From Marinarcus sediminis (lineage in GTDB: Bacteria > Campylobacterota > Campylobacteria > Campylobacterales > Arcobacteraceae), in NCBI RefSeq assembly GCF_048571275.1, contig NZ_CP182357.1:868001-932000 (forward strand): a stretch of DNA of 64,000 nucleotides, written 5' to 3'. Below, in pieces: positions 25,837 to 34,728 of this stretch. The notes under the pieces were generated by a model. It worked only from the letters and a program-made list of their open reading frames with translations. It was not told where the DNA came from and made no database searches. How positions within the stretch are numbered: position 1 is the stretch's first letter; the number at the start of each line of letters is the position of its first letter. A program made the translations under genes and the position numbers.

Positions 25837-25885
25837 ATTACAAAAAACAGTTTAAAACAGTAAAAAAATATGACGCTTCGTACTT

Positions 25886-27463
25886 CTAATTCAGTGGAAT
25901 TTTGATTGTAAACTCTAAGCCTAGGTAGGTTTTATTTTTAAATGTAAACTTTGAATTACGAGCAGAAATGGTTCCTCTCATATGTTTTTCTATAATCTCT
26001 TGACACATATAAAGTCCAATGCCTGTTCCGTAGTTTTGGTGTTTTGTTGTAAAATAAGGCTCAAAAATTCTTTTAATGATGTGATCTTGAGCACCGTTGC
26101 CTGAATCTATTGATTTAAGTACCATAAAGCCCTCTTCTTCATAGACATTCACTTGAATATATCGGTCTTTTGTCTCAATTTTTTCCAAAGCATCTGCCGA
26201 GTTATTGAATATGTTCATAAAGACTTGTGTGAGTTCATTTTTATAACTGTTAATTTGTACATCTTGGATATTGGTAATGAGTTTTATTTTCTCAATCTCC
26301 AAACGCGATTCAATGAGTTTGCTGGTGTGTTCCAAACACTCTATGATACTGAACTGCGTTTTTGTGGTAGTAGAGGTGAAATAATTTCTAAAATCTTCAA
26401 TGGTATTTGAAAGATATTGGGCATTAATATTAATCGCTTCAAGTGCTTTGTACTCCTCCTCTTCGTTAGATAAACCGTATTTTTTTTTCATTAAAATACC
26501 TGTTGCATAAGTGGAGATAATGGATAAAGGTTGTCGCCATTGGTGGGCAATATTTTCCAGCATTTCCCCCATCATGGCTTGTTTTGACCGGTGCATCAGG
26601 AGTTGTTCTTGTTGTTCTACTATCTCTTGTTCTTTTTGAGCTTTGAGTTGATTCAAGTGTTTTTCAATAGCAATTCCAGTAATACTTGCAATATCTTCGA
26701 TTAAGAGGTTTTCAAAATCGGTGGGTTTTCGTGTTTTGTTATAATAAATGGCAAAGGAACCCAATACTTCATTATTGCTTGAAAATATGGGTTGTGACCA
26801 ACACGCATGCACATTGATTTTTTTTGCAAGGTTTTTGGCATATTTCCAGTTTTCATGTGTGGCAATGTCTTCTACTATGACTTTTTCTTTTAAAAATACA
26901 GCCGCTCCACATGAACCCACTTTTTCACCAATGGTCATGCCGTTGATTTTTTCATTGTAAAAATCAGGTAAAGAGGGTGCTGCACCCGTTATGAGTTTTG
27001 TTTTTGATTCATCCAACAATAAAATTGAGCAAAACATACTTGGATTGCGAGATTCCACCGATTTGATAATTTCTTCTAAAATCACTTTGATATCGGTGCC
27101 AGAGGCAATATGTTTCAAGAGGATTTTATGATCATTGTATATGGCGGTACATTTTTTATATTCACTGATATCTTTTCGTGTTATTTTAAATTTTTTGATA
27201 TTTTCTTGAAACACGCACTCTTTTTTTGTTTTGTAATATTTTTGTATGTTGTTTGCAAATATGATGTTTTCTTCATAAATAGGGGTATTGTTATCGCTGA
27301 GTTCTATATCAGAAGTAATGTGAATGTCAAAAAGATTTTCCTCTTTTTTCCCTATAATTTCTTCTTTGGTTTTTTCTATACAATTAAGAAACAGCGCATT
27401 CGCATCAATAATAAGATCATTTTCATCTGTCCATAAAATAAGGTCGTCAAAAATATTTAGCAC
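25886..27463 (-). CDS. Soluble PAS-GAF sensor histidine kinase
   Basis: A 525-residue kinase without membrane helices. Residues about 5-105 form a PAS-like domain, about 125-270 a GAF domain (VGSCGAAVFLKEKVIVEDIATHENW is the characteristic core), then a coiled coil and a HisKA-like region with the catalytic His in NIAHQWRQPLS, a version common in Campylobacterota kinases. The HATPase part has NIFNNSADAL, DSGNGAQ and GTGIGLYMCQEII. The input is cytoplasmic and unknown. No partner regulator is adjacent. Divergence in DxGxG (DSGNGA) is minor. Confidence 0.88.
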   Translation of the reverse strand: MLNIFDDLILWTDENDLIIDANALFLNCIEKTKEEIIGKKEENLFDIHITSDIELSDNNTPIYEENIIFANNIQKYYKTKKECVFQENIKKFKITRKDISEYKKCTAIYNDHKILLKHIASGTDIKVILEEIIKSVESRNPSMFCSILLLDESKTKLITGAAPSLPDFYNEKINGMTIGEKVGSCGAAVFLKEKVIVEDIATHENWKYAKNLAKKINVHACWSQPIFSSNNEVLGSFAIYYNKTRKPTDFENLLIEDIASITGIAIEKHLNQLKAQKEQEIVEQQEQLLMHRSKQAMMGEMLENIAHQWRQPLSIISTYATGILMKKKYGLSNEEEEYKALEAININAQYLSNTIEDFRNYFTSTTTKTQFSIIECLEHTSKLIESRLEIEKIKLITNIQDVQINSYKNELTQVFMNIFNNSADALEKIETKDRYIQVNVYEEEGFMVLKSIDSGNGAQDHIIKRIFEPYFTTKHQNYGTGIGLYMCQEIIEKHMRGTISARNSKFTFKNKTYLGLEFTIKIPLN

Positions 27464-27550
27464 ATGCTCCTCCCTAAAATAATTACAAAAATAACATATT
27501 TATATGGTATAACAAATTTTTTAAAACTACTTTAATAATTTAAATTAGAT

Positions 27551-27976
27551 TTAATCAACTTTGTATTTTATGGGTGCAAAATTGTCGTATACCCAAGGCG
27601 CAACGATAGTTGCCTCCTCTTTTGAAATAAATCTTCCTAATGGGGGCATGTAACGAAATTTCTCAAAAATAATATCTTCACAAAAACTTTTTTCTGCACT
27701 GGGATTAAAAATATAATCTTTTATGTGAGCAACCGTGAGGGTTTTTAATTCTTGGTTATTTTTGGGTTCTTCAATGGCATCAATACCTGTTACGACACTT
27801 TTCATGGCCAAAGGCATATATGGTGCTGCCATACTTTTAAGTTCGGCATCATTGCTAGGAGAGTTCAGTGCATGGCACATTTGGCACTTTTTTTGGAAAA
27901 TAACTGCAGGGTCAGTAAGCTCTTTAGCATTTAAAAGAAGCATCATAAATATGAGTATAGAAACAATCTTTAACAT
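27551..27976 (-). CDS. Periplasmic monoheme c-type cytochrome
   Basis: A 141-residue exported protein. A hydrophobic signal peptide (about 1-17) is followed by a single CQMCH heme-c motif near residue 32. A distal Met ligand may be in the RYMPPLGRFISKEE region, which resembles the MPP motif of class I cytochromes c. It is probably a small electron carrier; its partners are not visible. Monocistronic between a kinase and a transporter. Confidence 0.82.
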   Translation of the reverse strand: MLKIVSILIFMMLLLNAKELTDPAVIFQKKCQMCHALNSPSNDAELKSMAAPYMPLAMKSVVTGIDAIEEPKNNQELKTLTVAHIKDYIFNPSAEKSFCEDIIFEKFRYMPPLGRFISKEEATIVAPWVYDNFAPIKYKVD

Positions 27977-28042
27977 AGGAACTCCTTACATTGTGTTCAG
28001 AGTATAATACATCAAAGATTGTAAGTAACTTTAAAATAAATA

Positions 28043-29194
28043 TTATTTATAGTTGCGGATAAGAAGAAAGGCTACAAAAGCAATAAGGGTAATGCTCACA
28101 GCAATAGGGAGCAAGCTGTTTGAGTGAAACATGAGAACCGCTGCTGAAATGACTGCACCTACTCCAAATTGAATGACTCCAATAACCGAAGAGGCAACGC
28201 CTGCATTTTTAGAGAAGTTTTCCAGTGCTAAGGCCGTACAGTTTCCATAAATAAAACCGTTTAAACTCATAAATGAGGCAATAAAAAACATGGCACCAAT
28301 AAGGCCAATATCTTGGGCAAAAAGGATAAAACACACGCCAATAATAAGTTGCCCCATAATGGCACGTTTAATCAGCACAATGGCGGAATAGTTTGTCAAT
28401 AATTTAATATTCACTCGAATCATCAGCATTAAAATGACAATATTAAATCCAAAGAAAAAAGGGAACAAATCCGTTGAGATTTGAAAATGTTCAATATAGA
28501 TAAACGATGATTTTGCAATGAGTGAAAACATACCTGAAAAACTTAATCCAAGCACGAGCATGACGCGCATTGCTTTTTGGTTAGTTAAAACTGCTTTATA
28601 CGATTCTAAGGCCTTTCTTTTGGTATAAGTATAGGTCTCTTTAAAATCTTTGAAGATAAAAAATGCCATAATCACCGCATAGAGTGTTAAAAATATAAAG
28701 ACTGCTTGCCATGAAAAAAAGTGTATGATAAATGCACCAATTGCAGGTGCAAGAAGTGGGGCAAGGCTTCGTACGGTTCCAATGAGGGAAAACACTTTTG
28801 CTGCTTCTTGTCCATGAAATAAATCACGCACTGCAGCGCTGGCATTTACTACAATAAGTCCACCAAAAAAAGCTTCAATAAATCGGTAAAGCCAAAGTTC
28901 ATAAATGTGAGTACTAAAAATCATCAACAAACTAAAAAATGCAAATCCCAAAAGGCCCAAAAGAGAACTTTTACGTCGTCCAATGTTGTCCGATAAGATA
29001 CCGCCAAATATTTGCCCAATCGCAAATCCAATGAGAAAAATCGAGAGAGTTAACTCTATTTTTTCTATGGATACATTAAAATCTTTTGCCATGGCAGGAA
29101 TGGATGGAATGTATGAATCTATAGCAATAGGAGCTACTGCTGAAAGAAGAGCCAATAAAACAATTAAATAGACATGATTGATGGTTTTTTTCAA
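28043..29194 (-). CDS. Bcr/CflA-family multidrug efflux transporter (MFS)
   Basis: About 383 residues with 12 predicted membrane helices. SYIPSIPAMAKDFN in helix 1 and the GGILSDNIGRRK loop between helices 2 and 3 are typical of Bcr/CflA exporters (drug:H+ antiporters). The TTG at 29194 is preferred because AAAGG precedes it; another TTG at 29230 overlaps the marR end and lacks a ribosome binding site. It forms an operon with the upstream MarR regulator, which likely controls it. Confidence 0.88.
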   Translation of the reverse strand: MKKTINHVYLIVLLALLSAVAPIAIDSYIPSIPAMAKDFNVSIEKIELTLSIFLIGFAIGQIFGGILSDNIGRRKSSLLGLLGFAFFSLLMIFSTHIYELWLYRFIEAFFGGLIVVNASAAVRDLFHGQEAAKVFSLIGTVRSLAPLLAPAIGAFIIHFFSWQAVFIFLTLYAVIMAFFIFKDFKETYTYTKRKALESYKAVLTNQKAMRVMLVLGLSFSGMFSLIAKSSFIYIEHFQISTDLFPFFFGFNIVILMLMIRVNIKLLTNYSAIVLIKRAIMGQLIIGVCFILFAQDIGLIGAMFFIASFMSLNGFIYGNCTALALENFSKNAGVASSVIGVIQFGVGAVISAAVLMFHSNSLLPIAVSITLIAFVAFLLIRNYK

Positions 29195-29204
29195 CTTAAA
29201 CCTT

Positions 29205-29627
29205 TTATAGTGTAGCTGATATTTTGTCAAGTAAAGAGAAGAGCGTATGGAGCTCTTCTTGGCTTAAGTTTGAACTGATAGTTTCTCTGAATGTTTTTGC
29301 TGTTTCTAAACTCTCTTCTAAAATGGCTTCCCCTTTTTGAGTCAGTTTTATCATTTTTGCTCTTTTGTCAGTTGAACTTTCCTCTTTATAGATTAATCCT
29401 TTTTTTTCTAAAGAATTCAAGCCTCGACTGATAGTGGTTTTATCTTTTTTGAGTATGTTTGCAATGACAGATTGATTGACACGGGGATCATTTTTTATAA
29501 TTTCCAGTGTTCCTCTTTGTTCTACAGCAATACCGTAGGGTTCCAAAACTTTATTAAAATTGATGTTAATTTGTAAAGCAACTTCATTGATTTTAAATCC
29601 AATTGAAGTATTCATTTTTGAATGCAT
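29205..29627 (-). CDS. MarR-family transcriptional regulator
   Basis: A 140-residue winged-helix repressor. The helix-turn-helix NQSVIANILKKDKTTISRGLNSLEKKG and the wing ESSTDKRAKMIKLTQKG are classic MarR. It lies directly upstream of a Bcr/CflA exporter, so it probably represses the pair and is released by a toxic ligand. A compound palindrome just upstream of the gene is a candidate autoregulatory operator. The ATG at 29627 has GGA 8 nt before it; a second ATG at 29615 is possible. Confidence 0.9.
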   Translation of the reverse strand: MHSKMNTSIGFKINEVALQININFNKVLEPYGIAVEQRGTLEIIKNDPRVNQSVIANILKKDKTTISRGLNSLEKKGLIYKEESSTDKRAKMIKLTQKGEAILEESLETAKTFRETISSNLSQEELHTLFSLLDKISATL

Positions 29628-29650
29628 TCTTATCCAGTAAATTTTTTTTA

Positions 29651-29678
29651 AAGGTGCAATAGTTGCATGTACAACCTT
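29651..29678. promoter_or_regulatory. Compound palindrome, candidate MarR operator
   Basis: AAGGT (29651-29655) and ACCTT (29674-29678) bracket two overlapping dyads: TGCAA-TAG-TTGCA (29655-29667) and GTTGCATGTACAAC (29662-29675). The site lies 24 nt upstream of the MarR start codon, where MarR proteins commonly bind. Confidence 0.55.
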
Positions 29679-29732
29679 TGATTCCTATTAAAAAAATAAA
29701 AAAGTTTGTTTGCTTATGTAAAGATACAGAAT

Positions 29733-29936
29733 TCAGTTAAATTTTTCTTTGAGAATTTGAATGTTTTTGATTTTAGCATACTCAAAAATTTTGTTTTGGG
29801 TATGCACATAGTAAAGGTTGTTTTCTTGGGTAATTTTTTGAAGTTCAGACTTTTTTATGGTTGAATCTTCATAAGAAAAATTGACAAAATTCTTATCTTG
29901 GATGGCTTTTTGTAAAAAACGAAGTTCAATGTTCAC
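29733..29936 (-). CDS. Small conserved-looking hypothetical protein
   Basis: A 67-residue protein without signal or membrane helix, 11-nt overlap with the end of the gph gene, hence co-transcribed. The pattern VNFSYEDSTIKKSELQKI and LYYVHTQNKIFEYAKIKNIQIL resembles the strand order of WYL-type sensor domains, but this is too weak to name. A real gene is supported by the tight overlap and its codon use. Confidence 0.6.
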   Translation of the reverse strand: MNIELRFLQKAIQDKNFVNFSYEDSTIKKSELQKITQENNLYYVHTQNKIFEYAKIKNIQILKEKFN

Positions 29937-30582
29937 AGATAATATTCCATATTTGAGTAGGGTGACTTACCAAAAAATCAGCCCCTGCTTCTTGTAGCTC
30001 CTCTTTAGTTCTGAATCCCCATAATACACCAATACTTTTCATGTTTGCATTTTTTGCTGTGTATATATCCGTTGGAGTATCACCAATATAGAAAATTTCG
30101 TCGGGATTTAAGTTGAAATTTTTTGCAATGGTAATGGCTCCTTGTGGATGCGGTTTTTTCGGTACATTCTCTTTTTGACCATGCACTTCACAAAAGTTAA
30201 ATGCTCCAAAAATTGTTTCAACATATTTAAGTGTAAATTCATGTGGTTTATTGGATAAAACAGCCATTTTAAGATGGTTGGTTTGCAGTTTATCAAGCAA
30301 TTCATAAATGCCTGCATACGCTTTGGTATTTTGACAAACAACGCTGTCATAGACCTCTTTGTATCGAGTTACCACTTTCTCAATCACTTCTTGTGTTGTA
30401 TTTTTGGGTACAGCTCTTTGAGTTAAAAACAAAACACCATCGCCTACAAAGTGGTTATAAGCGTTCAGTTCATGGGTGGGCAAATCAAACTCTTTTAAGA
30501 CTTGGTTCATACACAAAGCCATATCTAAAAGAGAATCAATTAATGTGCCGTCCAAATCAAATATCAATGCTTTTGTTTTCAT
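29926..30582 (-). CDS. gph: Phosphoglycolate phosphatase-type HAD hydrolase
   Basis: A 218-residue HAD-superfamily phosphatase. Motif I FDLDGTLIDS (nucleophile Asp), a helical cap domain, motif II VLSNKP, motif III Lys in KKPHPQG and motif IV YIGDTPTDI are all present. It fits Gph, which removes phosphate from 2-phosphoglycolate formed in DNA repair, although relatives hydrolyse other sugar phosphates. One base separates it from the upstream MFS gene stop. Confidence 0.85.
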   Translation of the reverse strand: MKTKALIFDLDGTLIDSLLDMALCMNQVLKEFDLPTHELNAYNHFVGDGVLFLTQRAVPKNTTQEVIEKVVTRYKEVYDSVVCQNTKAYAGIYELLDKLQTNHLKMAVLSNKPHEFTLKYVETIFGAFNFCEVHGQKENVPKKPHPQGAITIAKNFNLNPDEIFYIGDTPTDIYTAKNANMKSIGVLWGFRTKEELQEAGADFLVSHPTQIWNIICEH

Positions 30583-30583
30583 C

Positions 30584-31759
30584 TTATCCCTTGTTTTCTG
30601 TTTTTGTTTGCACTAAAAAGGCAAAGAGAGTTCCAAAAAGTGTTAAGAAAGCGCACCCTGCAAATACCAATGTAAAGTTATCATAAATATCATGAATAAA
30701 TCCAGCGCCAACAGGTGCAATAGCTTGTCCCACAGCAAAAATTAACGTCACGAGTGAAAAGACTTGAGCGGTTCTTGTTTTGTCAAACTCTTGTGAACTT
30801 AAAAGAGCAATAATTGAGGGAATAGCCCAAGCAGATAATCCAAAAATAAACGCAGAAAAATAAAGAGTATACATGGGTAAATGAAATACTAAAATTAGCA
30901 TTGAAACGGTTTGTAGAAGATAAATCAGTATCAAACTTTTATAACCACCCATTTTATCGCTGAGTGTTCCAAACACAGGACCAGAAGCCAAACTGGTCAG
31001 ACCTAATATTGTCCAAAACAACCCACTTTGATAGGTTGAGACTTGAAATTTTTCAATGGATGCCGTAACAAAAAAGGTAACATAAACCACATAAGTGATG
31101 CCAAAAATAAGATATAAAATTGCCACTTTCCAGAACTTGAAGGTTTTAATTATCTCTTTTATGTTTTTGTTATAGGAGTGTTTTTGTTGGGTATCATGGA
31201 TTTTTAAACTGTTTTGAACATATACAGAGATAATCACAATGGTTAATGCAAACAGTGCCCAAGAGATTCGCCATGAAGTTTCAATATATATGGCATGAAT
31301 CAAAGGGACAAGTAATCCAGAAACAATGATACCAAACCCATTTCCCATGGTGACTATGCCTAAGGCTTTTCCTTTTTGATTCTCTGGAATAATATGTGAG
31401 ATATAGACCATAATAGATATGGTTGAAATGGCAGCAAAAAAACCACTGATGGTATAAAAAACAGATGCTGAGATATAACTGTTTGAAAAGGAGATGGCTA
31501 AAATAGAGCCACCTTGAAAAAACAGAGCAGTGGGAATAAGTTTATAGGTTTCAAATCGATTATACAAATTGCTTGTGAATAAAATCCCTATAAAATAGCC
31601 TATAAAATTTGCCGTACCTATGAATCCTATTTGGGTAGTTGTAAGCAGAAGACTCTCTTGCATATTGGGCAAAATCATGCCAAATGCAAATCGTCCCAAT
31701 CCCAAACTTGAAAAAAGTATCAGGACTGAGCACAGAAGAATCTTACTGTAACTTCTCAT
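30584..31759 (-). CDS. MFS transporter, YbfB/YjiJ type
   Basis: A 391-residue protein with about 12 membrane helices. The start, SLGLGRFAFGMILPNMQ, followed by GTANFIGYFIG, is the signature of the YbfB/YjiJ branch of the major facilitator superfamily. The substrate is unknown. It overlaps the upstream 133-residue membrane protein gene by 4 nt and precedes gph by one base, so the four genes from 32157 to 29733 form one operon. Confidence 0.82.
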   Translation of the reverse strand: MRSYSKILLCSVLILFSSLGLGRFAFGMILPNMQESLLLTTTQIGFIGTANFIGYFIGILFTSNLYNRFETYKLIPTALFFQGGSILAISFSNSYISASVFYTISGFFAAISTISIMVYISHIIPENQKGKALGIVTMGNGFGIIVSGLLVPLIHAIYIETSWRISWALFALTIVIISVYVQNSLKIHDTQQKHSYNKNIKEIIKTFKFWKVAILYLIFGITYVVYVTFFVTASIEKFQVSTYQSGLFWTILGLTSLASGPVFGTLSDKMGGYKSLILIYLLQTVSMLILVFHLPMYTLYFSAFIFGLSAWAIPSIIALLSSQEFDKTRTAQVFSLVTLIFAVGQAIAPVGAGFIHDIYDNFTLVFAGCAFLTLFGTLFAFLVQTKTENKG

Positions 31760-32157
31760 TGTTTTTGAATATCTTCCAGAAGCTTAATGTAGTTTGATGT
31801 ATGTATTTTAGAGATAAATAAGTACGCCAATGTTACTACCACAATGTTGATATGAATCAGGGCTTCTTTGGTTGAAAAAGCAAACATCAATAGTCCAATA
31901 ATTAAAATAAAAACAGGGTAAGCTAACTTAATGAGGGCTTGATCTTTTTGATACTGTATTTTATACTCTTGCAAATTTGAAGCAACAAATGCTTTATCTT
32001 CGCTGGTCAGTTCGTTTTTCTCTTGTAAATCACTTAAACCTTGAATCACTGTTATTTTCTTTTTGTATTGAAACAATTTATACAAGATGGCAATGACGAC
32101 GGCCAGAGATACGATATTTGAAATGATTTCTAATGGAAAGCCAGCAGCTTCGTTCAT
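31756..32157 (-). CDS. Hypothetical membrane protein
   Basis: A 133-residue protein with three likely membrane helices (about 9-27, 79-96 and 101-117) and a charged cytoplasmic segment (about 30-75, LSDLQEKNELTSEDKAFVAS). I do not recognise the family. A 4-nt overlap with the MFS gene downstream shows co-translation. Confidence 0.65.
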   Translation of the reverse strand: MNEAAGFPLEIISNIVSLAVVIAILYKLFQYKKKITVIQGLSDLQEKNELTSEDKAFVASNLQEYKIQYQKDQALIKLAYPVFILIIGLLMFAFSTKEALIHINIVVVTLAYLFISKIHTSNYIKLLEDIQKQ

Positions 32158-32275
32158 TGTTTGTCCTTAATTATATTTTATATATAGTACAAAAAAGTTT
32201 TTAAATTTAACTAAATTTTAAACTCTTTTTATAGTATAATCGCCTTTAAACTCTTTTAATGAAAGTAATTTACTC

Positions 32276-32824
32276 GTGAAACATATGAATCAAAATAAAT
32301 ATTTGCCACTTCTGTCTTTTTTTACACTTTTCATTTTACTGCTTTTTATATTTGTTCCTGCCTTTAAAGAGAATATTTTAATTGTGCATGAACATATAAG
32401 ATCAGCATTAATTGGTTCATACAAAGTTAATGGATGGATTTTACTCTTTTTAGTTCTGTTTTCAATGGTTGGGTTTGGATATGTTTTATATACGTTGTAT
32501 TATACAAAACCCAGAAAGTCTTTTTATGCCAATTATCGCTCTGAAAGCATTAAAAATGCACTTTGGAAGTGGCAATGGAAAGAGAATTCAATTGAATCTC
32601 TTTGGTGTTTTTGTCCTAAATGCAATGGGGAACTCTCTTATAATACCGATTTTTTATTACAGGAAATCAGTTTCAGTTGTCAAAATTGTCAACAAGAAAT
32701 CACCAAAATTCAAGGTGAAAATATCAACTATGTATTGACCTATATTAAAAAAGAGATACGGCGTATTATCACAAAAAAAGAGCTCAAAATAAAAAAAGAG
32801 TCTAAGCAGAATCGACTTTACTAA
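32276..32824 (+). CDS. Membrane protein with cytoplasmic zinc-ribbon
   Basis: A 182-residue protein with two membrane helices (about 11-31 and 55-75) and a C-terminal domain with two Cys pairs, CFCPKC and SCQNCQ, spaced like a zinc ribbon, then a Lys/Arg-rich tail. I do not recognise the family. The start is a GTG at 32276 or an ATG at 32285. Monocistronic. Confidence 0.6.
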   Translation: MKHMNQNKYLPLLSFFTLFILLLFIFVPAFKENILIVHEHIRSALIGSYKVNGWILLFLVLFSMVGFGYVLYTLYYTKPRKSFYANYRSESIKNALWKWQWKENSIESLWCFCPKCNGELSYNTDFLLQEISFSCQNCQQEITKIQGENINYVLTYIKKEIRRIITKKELKIKKESKQNRLY

Positions 32825-32892
32825 ATATCACAATTGTGTTATAGTTAACTATTCAATTGTAATGAACACAATACTTCTGTTAAGGATAAAAA

Positions 32893-33315
32893 ATGAAATC
32901 TCAACATGATGACTTATGCCCGTGTAACAGTGGAAAACCCTATGAACAATGTTGTAAACTTTTTCATGACGGCGTTGAAAAAGTAAAAAATGCGTGCGAG
33001 TTAATGGCATCAAGATACAGTGCCTATGCAAAAGAGCACTCAGAGTATATTATTCAAACCACACATACGTCTCACCCTCAATACAACGAAAATAAGCGCT
33101 CTTGGCTAAAAGAAATTGATGACTTTATGAAAATGACCACTTTTGAAAATTTGAAAATATTTGATTTTACCGAAGAGGGCAATGAAGCTTATGTTACTTT
33201 CCGAGCGGTGTTAAGTGTTCAAGGGAAAGATTGCTCTTTTACTGAACGCAGTCAATTTCTCAAAGAGAATGAACAATGGTATTATGCCAACGGAGAGATT
33301 TTTGAACAGATATAA
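32893..33315 (+). CDS. ychJ: YchJ-family protein with SEC-C zinc motif
   Basis: A 140-residue protein. The N-terminal SEC-C motif CPCNSGKPYEQCC (residues 9-21) binds zinc; the rest is the YchJ domain with ASRYSAYAKEHSEYI and the FLKENEQWYYANGE end. The family's function is unknown; the fold is NTF2-like. An inverted repeat ATTGTGTT (32833-32840) and AACACAAT (32865-32872) lies in its leader. Probably co-transcribed with yaaA 15 nt downstream. Confidence 0.85.
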   Translation: MKSQHDDLCPCNSGKPYEQCCKLFHDGVEKVKNACELMASRYSAYAKEHSEYIIQTTHTSHPQYNENKRSWLKEIDDFMKMTTFENLKIFDFTEEGNEAYVTFRAVLSVQGKDCSFTERSQFLKENEQWYYANGEIFEQI

Positions 33316-33330
33316 GCGAGACACCATCAG

Positions 33331-34068
33331 ATGAAAATATTGTTAGCCCCAGCGGAGAGTAAAAATGAAGGGGGAAACGGAACGCCTTTTTGTAAAGAGA
33401 ATTTTTGTTTTGAAGATCTTTTTTCGCACCGAGAGTTTATTCTTAATGAGTATGAAAATCATATTCAACAGTTAGATTTAGAGGCGTTAAGCCAATGGTT
33501 TGGCATCAAAAAAGAGCAAGATGTTATAAAATACTCGCATAGCTTAAAAGATAAACCTACCATGAAAGCCATTCAACGATACAATGGTGTTGCTTTTGAT
33601 GCATTAGAGTATAACCAACTGGAATCTCATGCTCAAAACTACATAGATGACAATGTCATTCTTTTTTCCAACTTATTTGGTCCTTTGATGGCCAAGGATT
33701 TAATTCCCGATTACAAATACAAACAAGGGGCCAAACTTCCCAATGTGATGGTTGAAAAATATTACAGTGACCATTTTACCCATGCCTTGGATCTATTTTT
33801 GGGTGAAGAAATCATGGATTTAAGAGCCGGTTTTTATGAAAAATTTTATAAAGCAACTCATGCTAGTGTGATTACTCTAAAATTTATTAAAGAGGGCAAA
33901 GTGGTCAGCCATTGGGCAAAACACTATCGAGGTAAAGTGTTAAAGGAAATGGCAAAAAATGGTATAACAACCGTGAGTGAGTTCATGAATATGCCAATAG
34001 AGGGGTTAAAACTTATTGAAATTCAACAGAAAAAGAATATTAAACTACTTATCATGGATATTGTTTAA
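33331..34068 (+). CDS. yaaA: YaaA-family peroxide-stress protein (DUF328)
   Basis: A 245-residue member of the UPF0246/YaaA family. MKILLAPAESK at the start, YNGVAFDAL at about 85-93 and the DLRAGFYEKFY and ITLKFIKEGKVVSHWAK segments fit. In E. coli YaaA lowers free intracellular iron during hydrogen peroxide stress and binds DNA. It follows ychJ closely. The C-terminal third diverges from E. coli but length is normal. Confidence 0.85.
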   Translation: MKILLAPAESKNEGGNGTPFCKENFCFEDLFSHREFILNEYENHIQQLDLEALSQWFGIKKEQDVIKYSHSLKDKPTMKAIQRYNGVAFDALEYNQLESHAQNYIDDNVILFSNLFGPLMAKDLIPDYKYKQGAKLPNVMVEKYYSDHFTHALDLFLGEEIMDLRAGFYEKFYKATHASVITLKFIKEGKVVSHWAKHYRGKVLKEMAKNGITTVSEFMNMPIEGLKLIEIQQKKNIKLLIMDIV

Positions 34069-34140
34069 TTTTATTGAGATGTTTATATTTTAAGTAATTC
34101 TTTTATAAAATGCAGGTCAAAACAATTTAAGGACAATGAA

Positions 34141-34482
34141 TTGGCACTATTAGACAATGAAAAGTGCGTGTTGCCTTTGAGCAGCATTGCTGAACTTTTA
34201 AATACAAAAGTCAGAACACTCAAAATTTATGAAGATAAGGGACTGCTTCCTTGTAAAGAGAGCAGCATTAAAAAGTTATACTCAATCAATGATGTTAAAG
34301 TGATTGCTTTTGTACACTATTTAGCCAATATTAAAAAAATCAATGCCAATGGCATTAAATATATCTTAGAGATGGTCGAAAAAAATATGGACGAAAAAAA
34401 CAGAAGTGAATTTCTCAATATTGTTGAATCTAAACTGGAAAATATTTCAAGTCAAGATATTCAAGATTTAGAATCTTTTTAA
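34141..34482 (+). CDS. MerR-family transcriptional regulator
   Basis: A 113-residue protein starting at TTG, with AAGGA 7 nt before it. The N-terminal MerR helix-turn-helix (SIAELLNTKVRTLKIYEDKGLLPCK, about residues 16-40, then KLYSINDVKVIAFVHYL) is clear. The C-terminal half is short and lacks recognisable effector-binding Cys sets, so the signal is unknown. Monocistronic, with its own terminator. Confidence 0.82.
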   Translation: MALLDNEKCVLPLSSIAELLNTKVRTLKIYEDKGLLPCKESSIKKLYSINDVKVIAFVHYLANIKKINANGIKYILEMVEKNMDEKNRSEFLNIVESKLENISSQDIQDLESF

Positions 34483-34507
34483 AAGAGAGGAGAAAGCACT
34501 CTCTTTT
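34481..34507 (+). terminator. Rho-independent terminator of the MerR gene
   Basis: AAAAGAGAG (34481-34489), a 9-nt loop and CTCTCTTTT (34499-34507) form a perfect 9-bp stem ending in a T-rich arm right after the stop codon. Confidence 0.7.
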
Positions 34508-34645
34508 CTACTTCTTATTTATATTTTTCTACCCACCCTTTTAGAAAATACCAATTATCCTATGAATCCCCTATATAAACTACTTTAGTCTCCTTTAGCT
34601 CACTCTTCTTAAGCAATATTTAATCTTATATTAAGATTTTTATGT

Positions 34646-34702
34646 TATAAATTACTACATTTTATGTAAATATTTTACAGTTAATATGTAAAATATTTAC
34701 AT
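34646..34702 (+). promoter_or_regulatory. Ectoine operon promoter region with paired operators
   Basis: A TG-extended -10 candidate TATAAA (34646-34651) is followed by two operators: TGTAAA-TAT-TTTACA (34665-34679) and TGTAAA-ATA-TTTACA (34687-34701). They form a perfect 16-bp inverted repeat of each other (34664-34679 and 34687-34702). Their centres are 22 bp apart, two helical turns, so two dimers could bind side by side. TTAAG occurs twice further upstream (34609 and 34631), also 22 bp apart. The AAGGAG ribosome binding site is at 34719-34724. Confidence 0.65.
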
Positions 34703-34728
34703 GCAATTATAAAAAAGTAAGGAGTAGC

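Noticed and set aside
34481..34507. Regulatory hairpin of the ectoine operon
   Set aside because: It is directly after the MerR stop and over 200 nt from ectA, so a terminator is the better reading.
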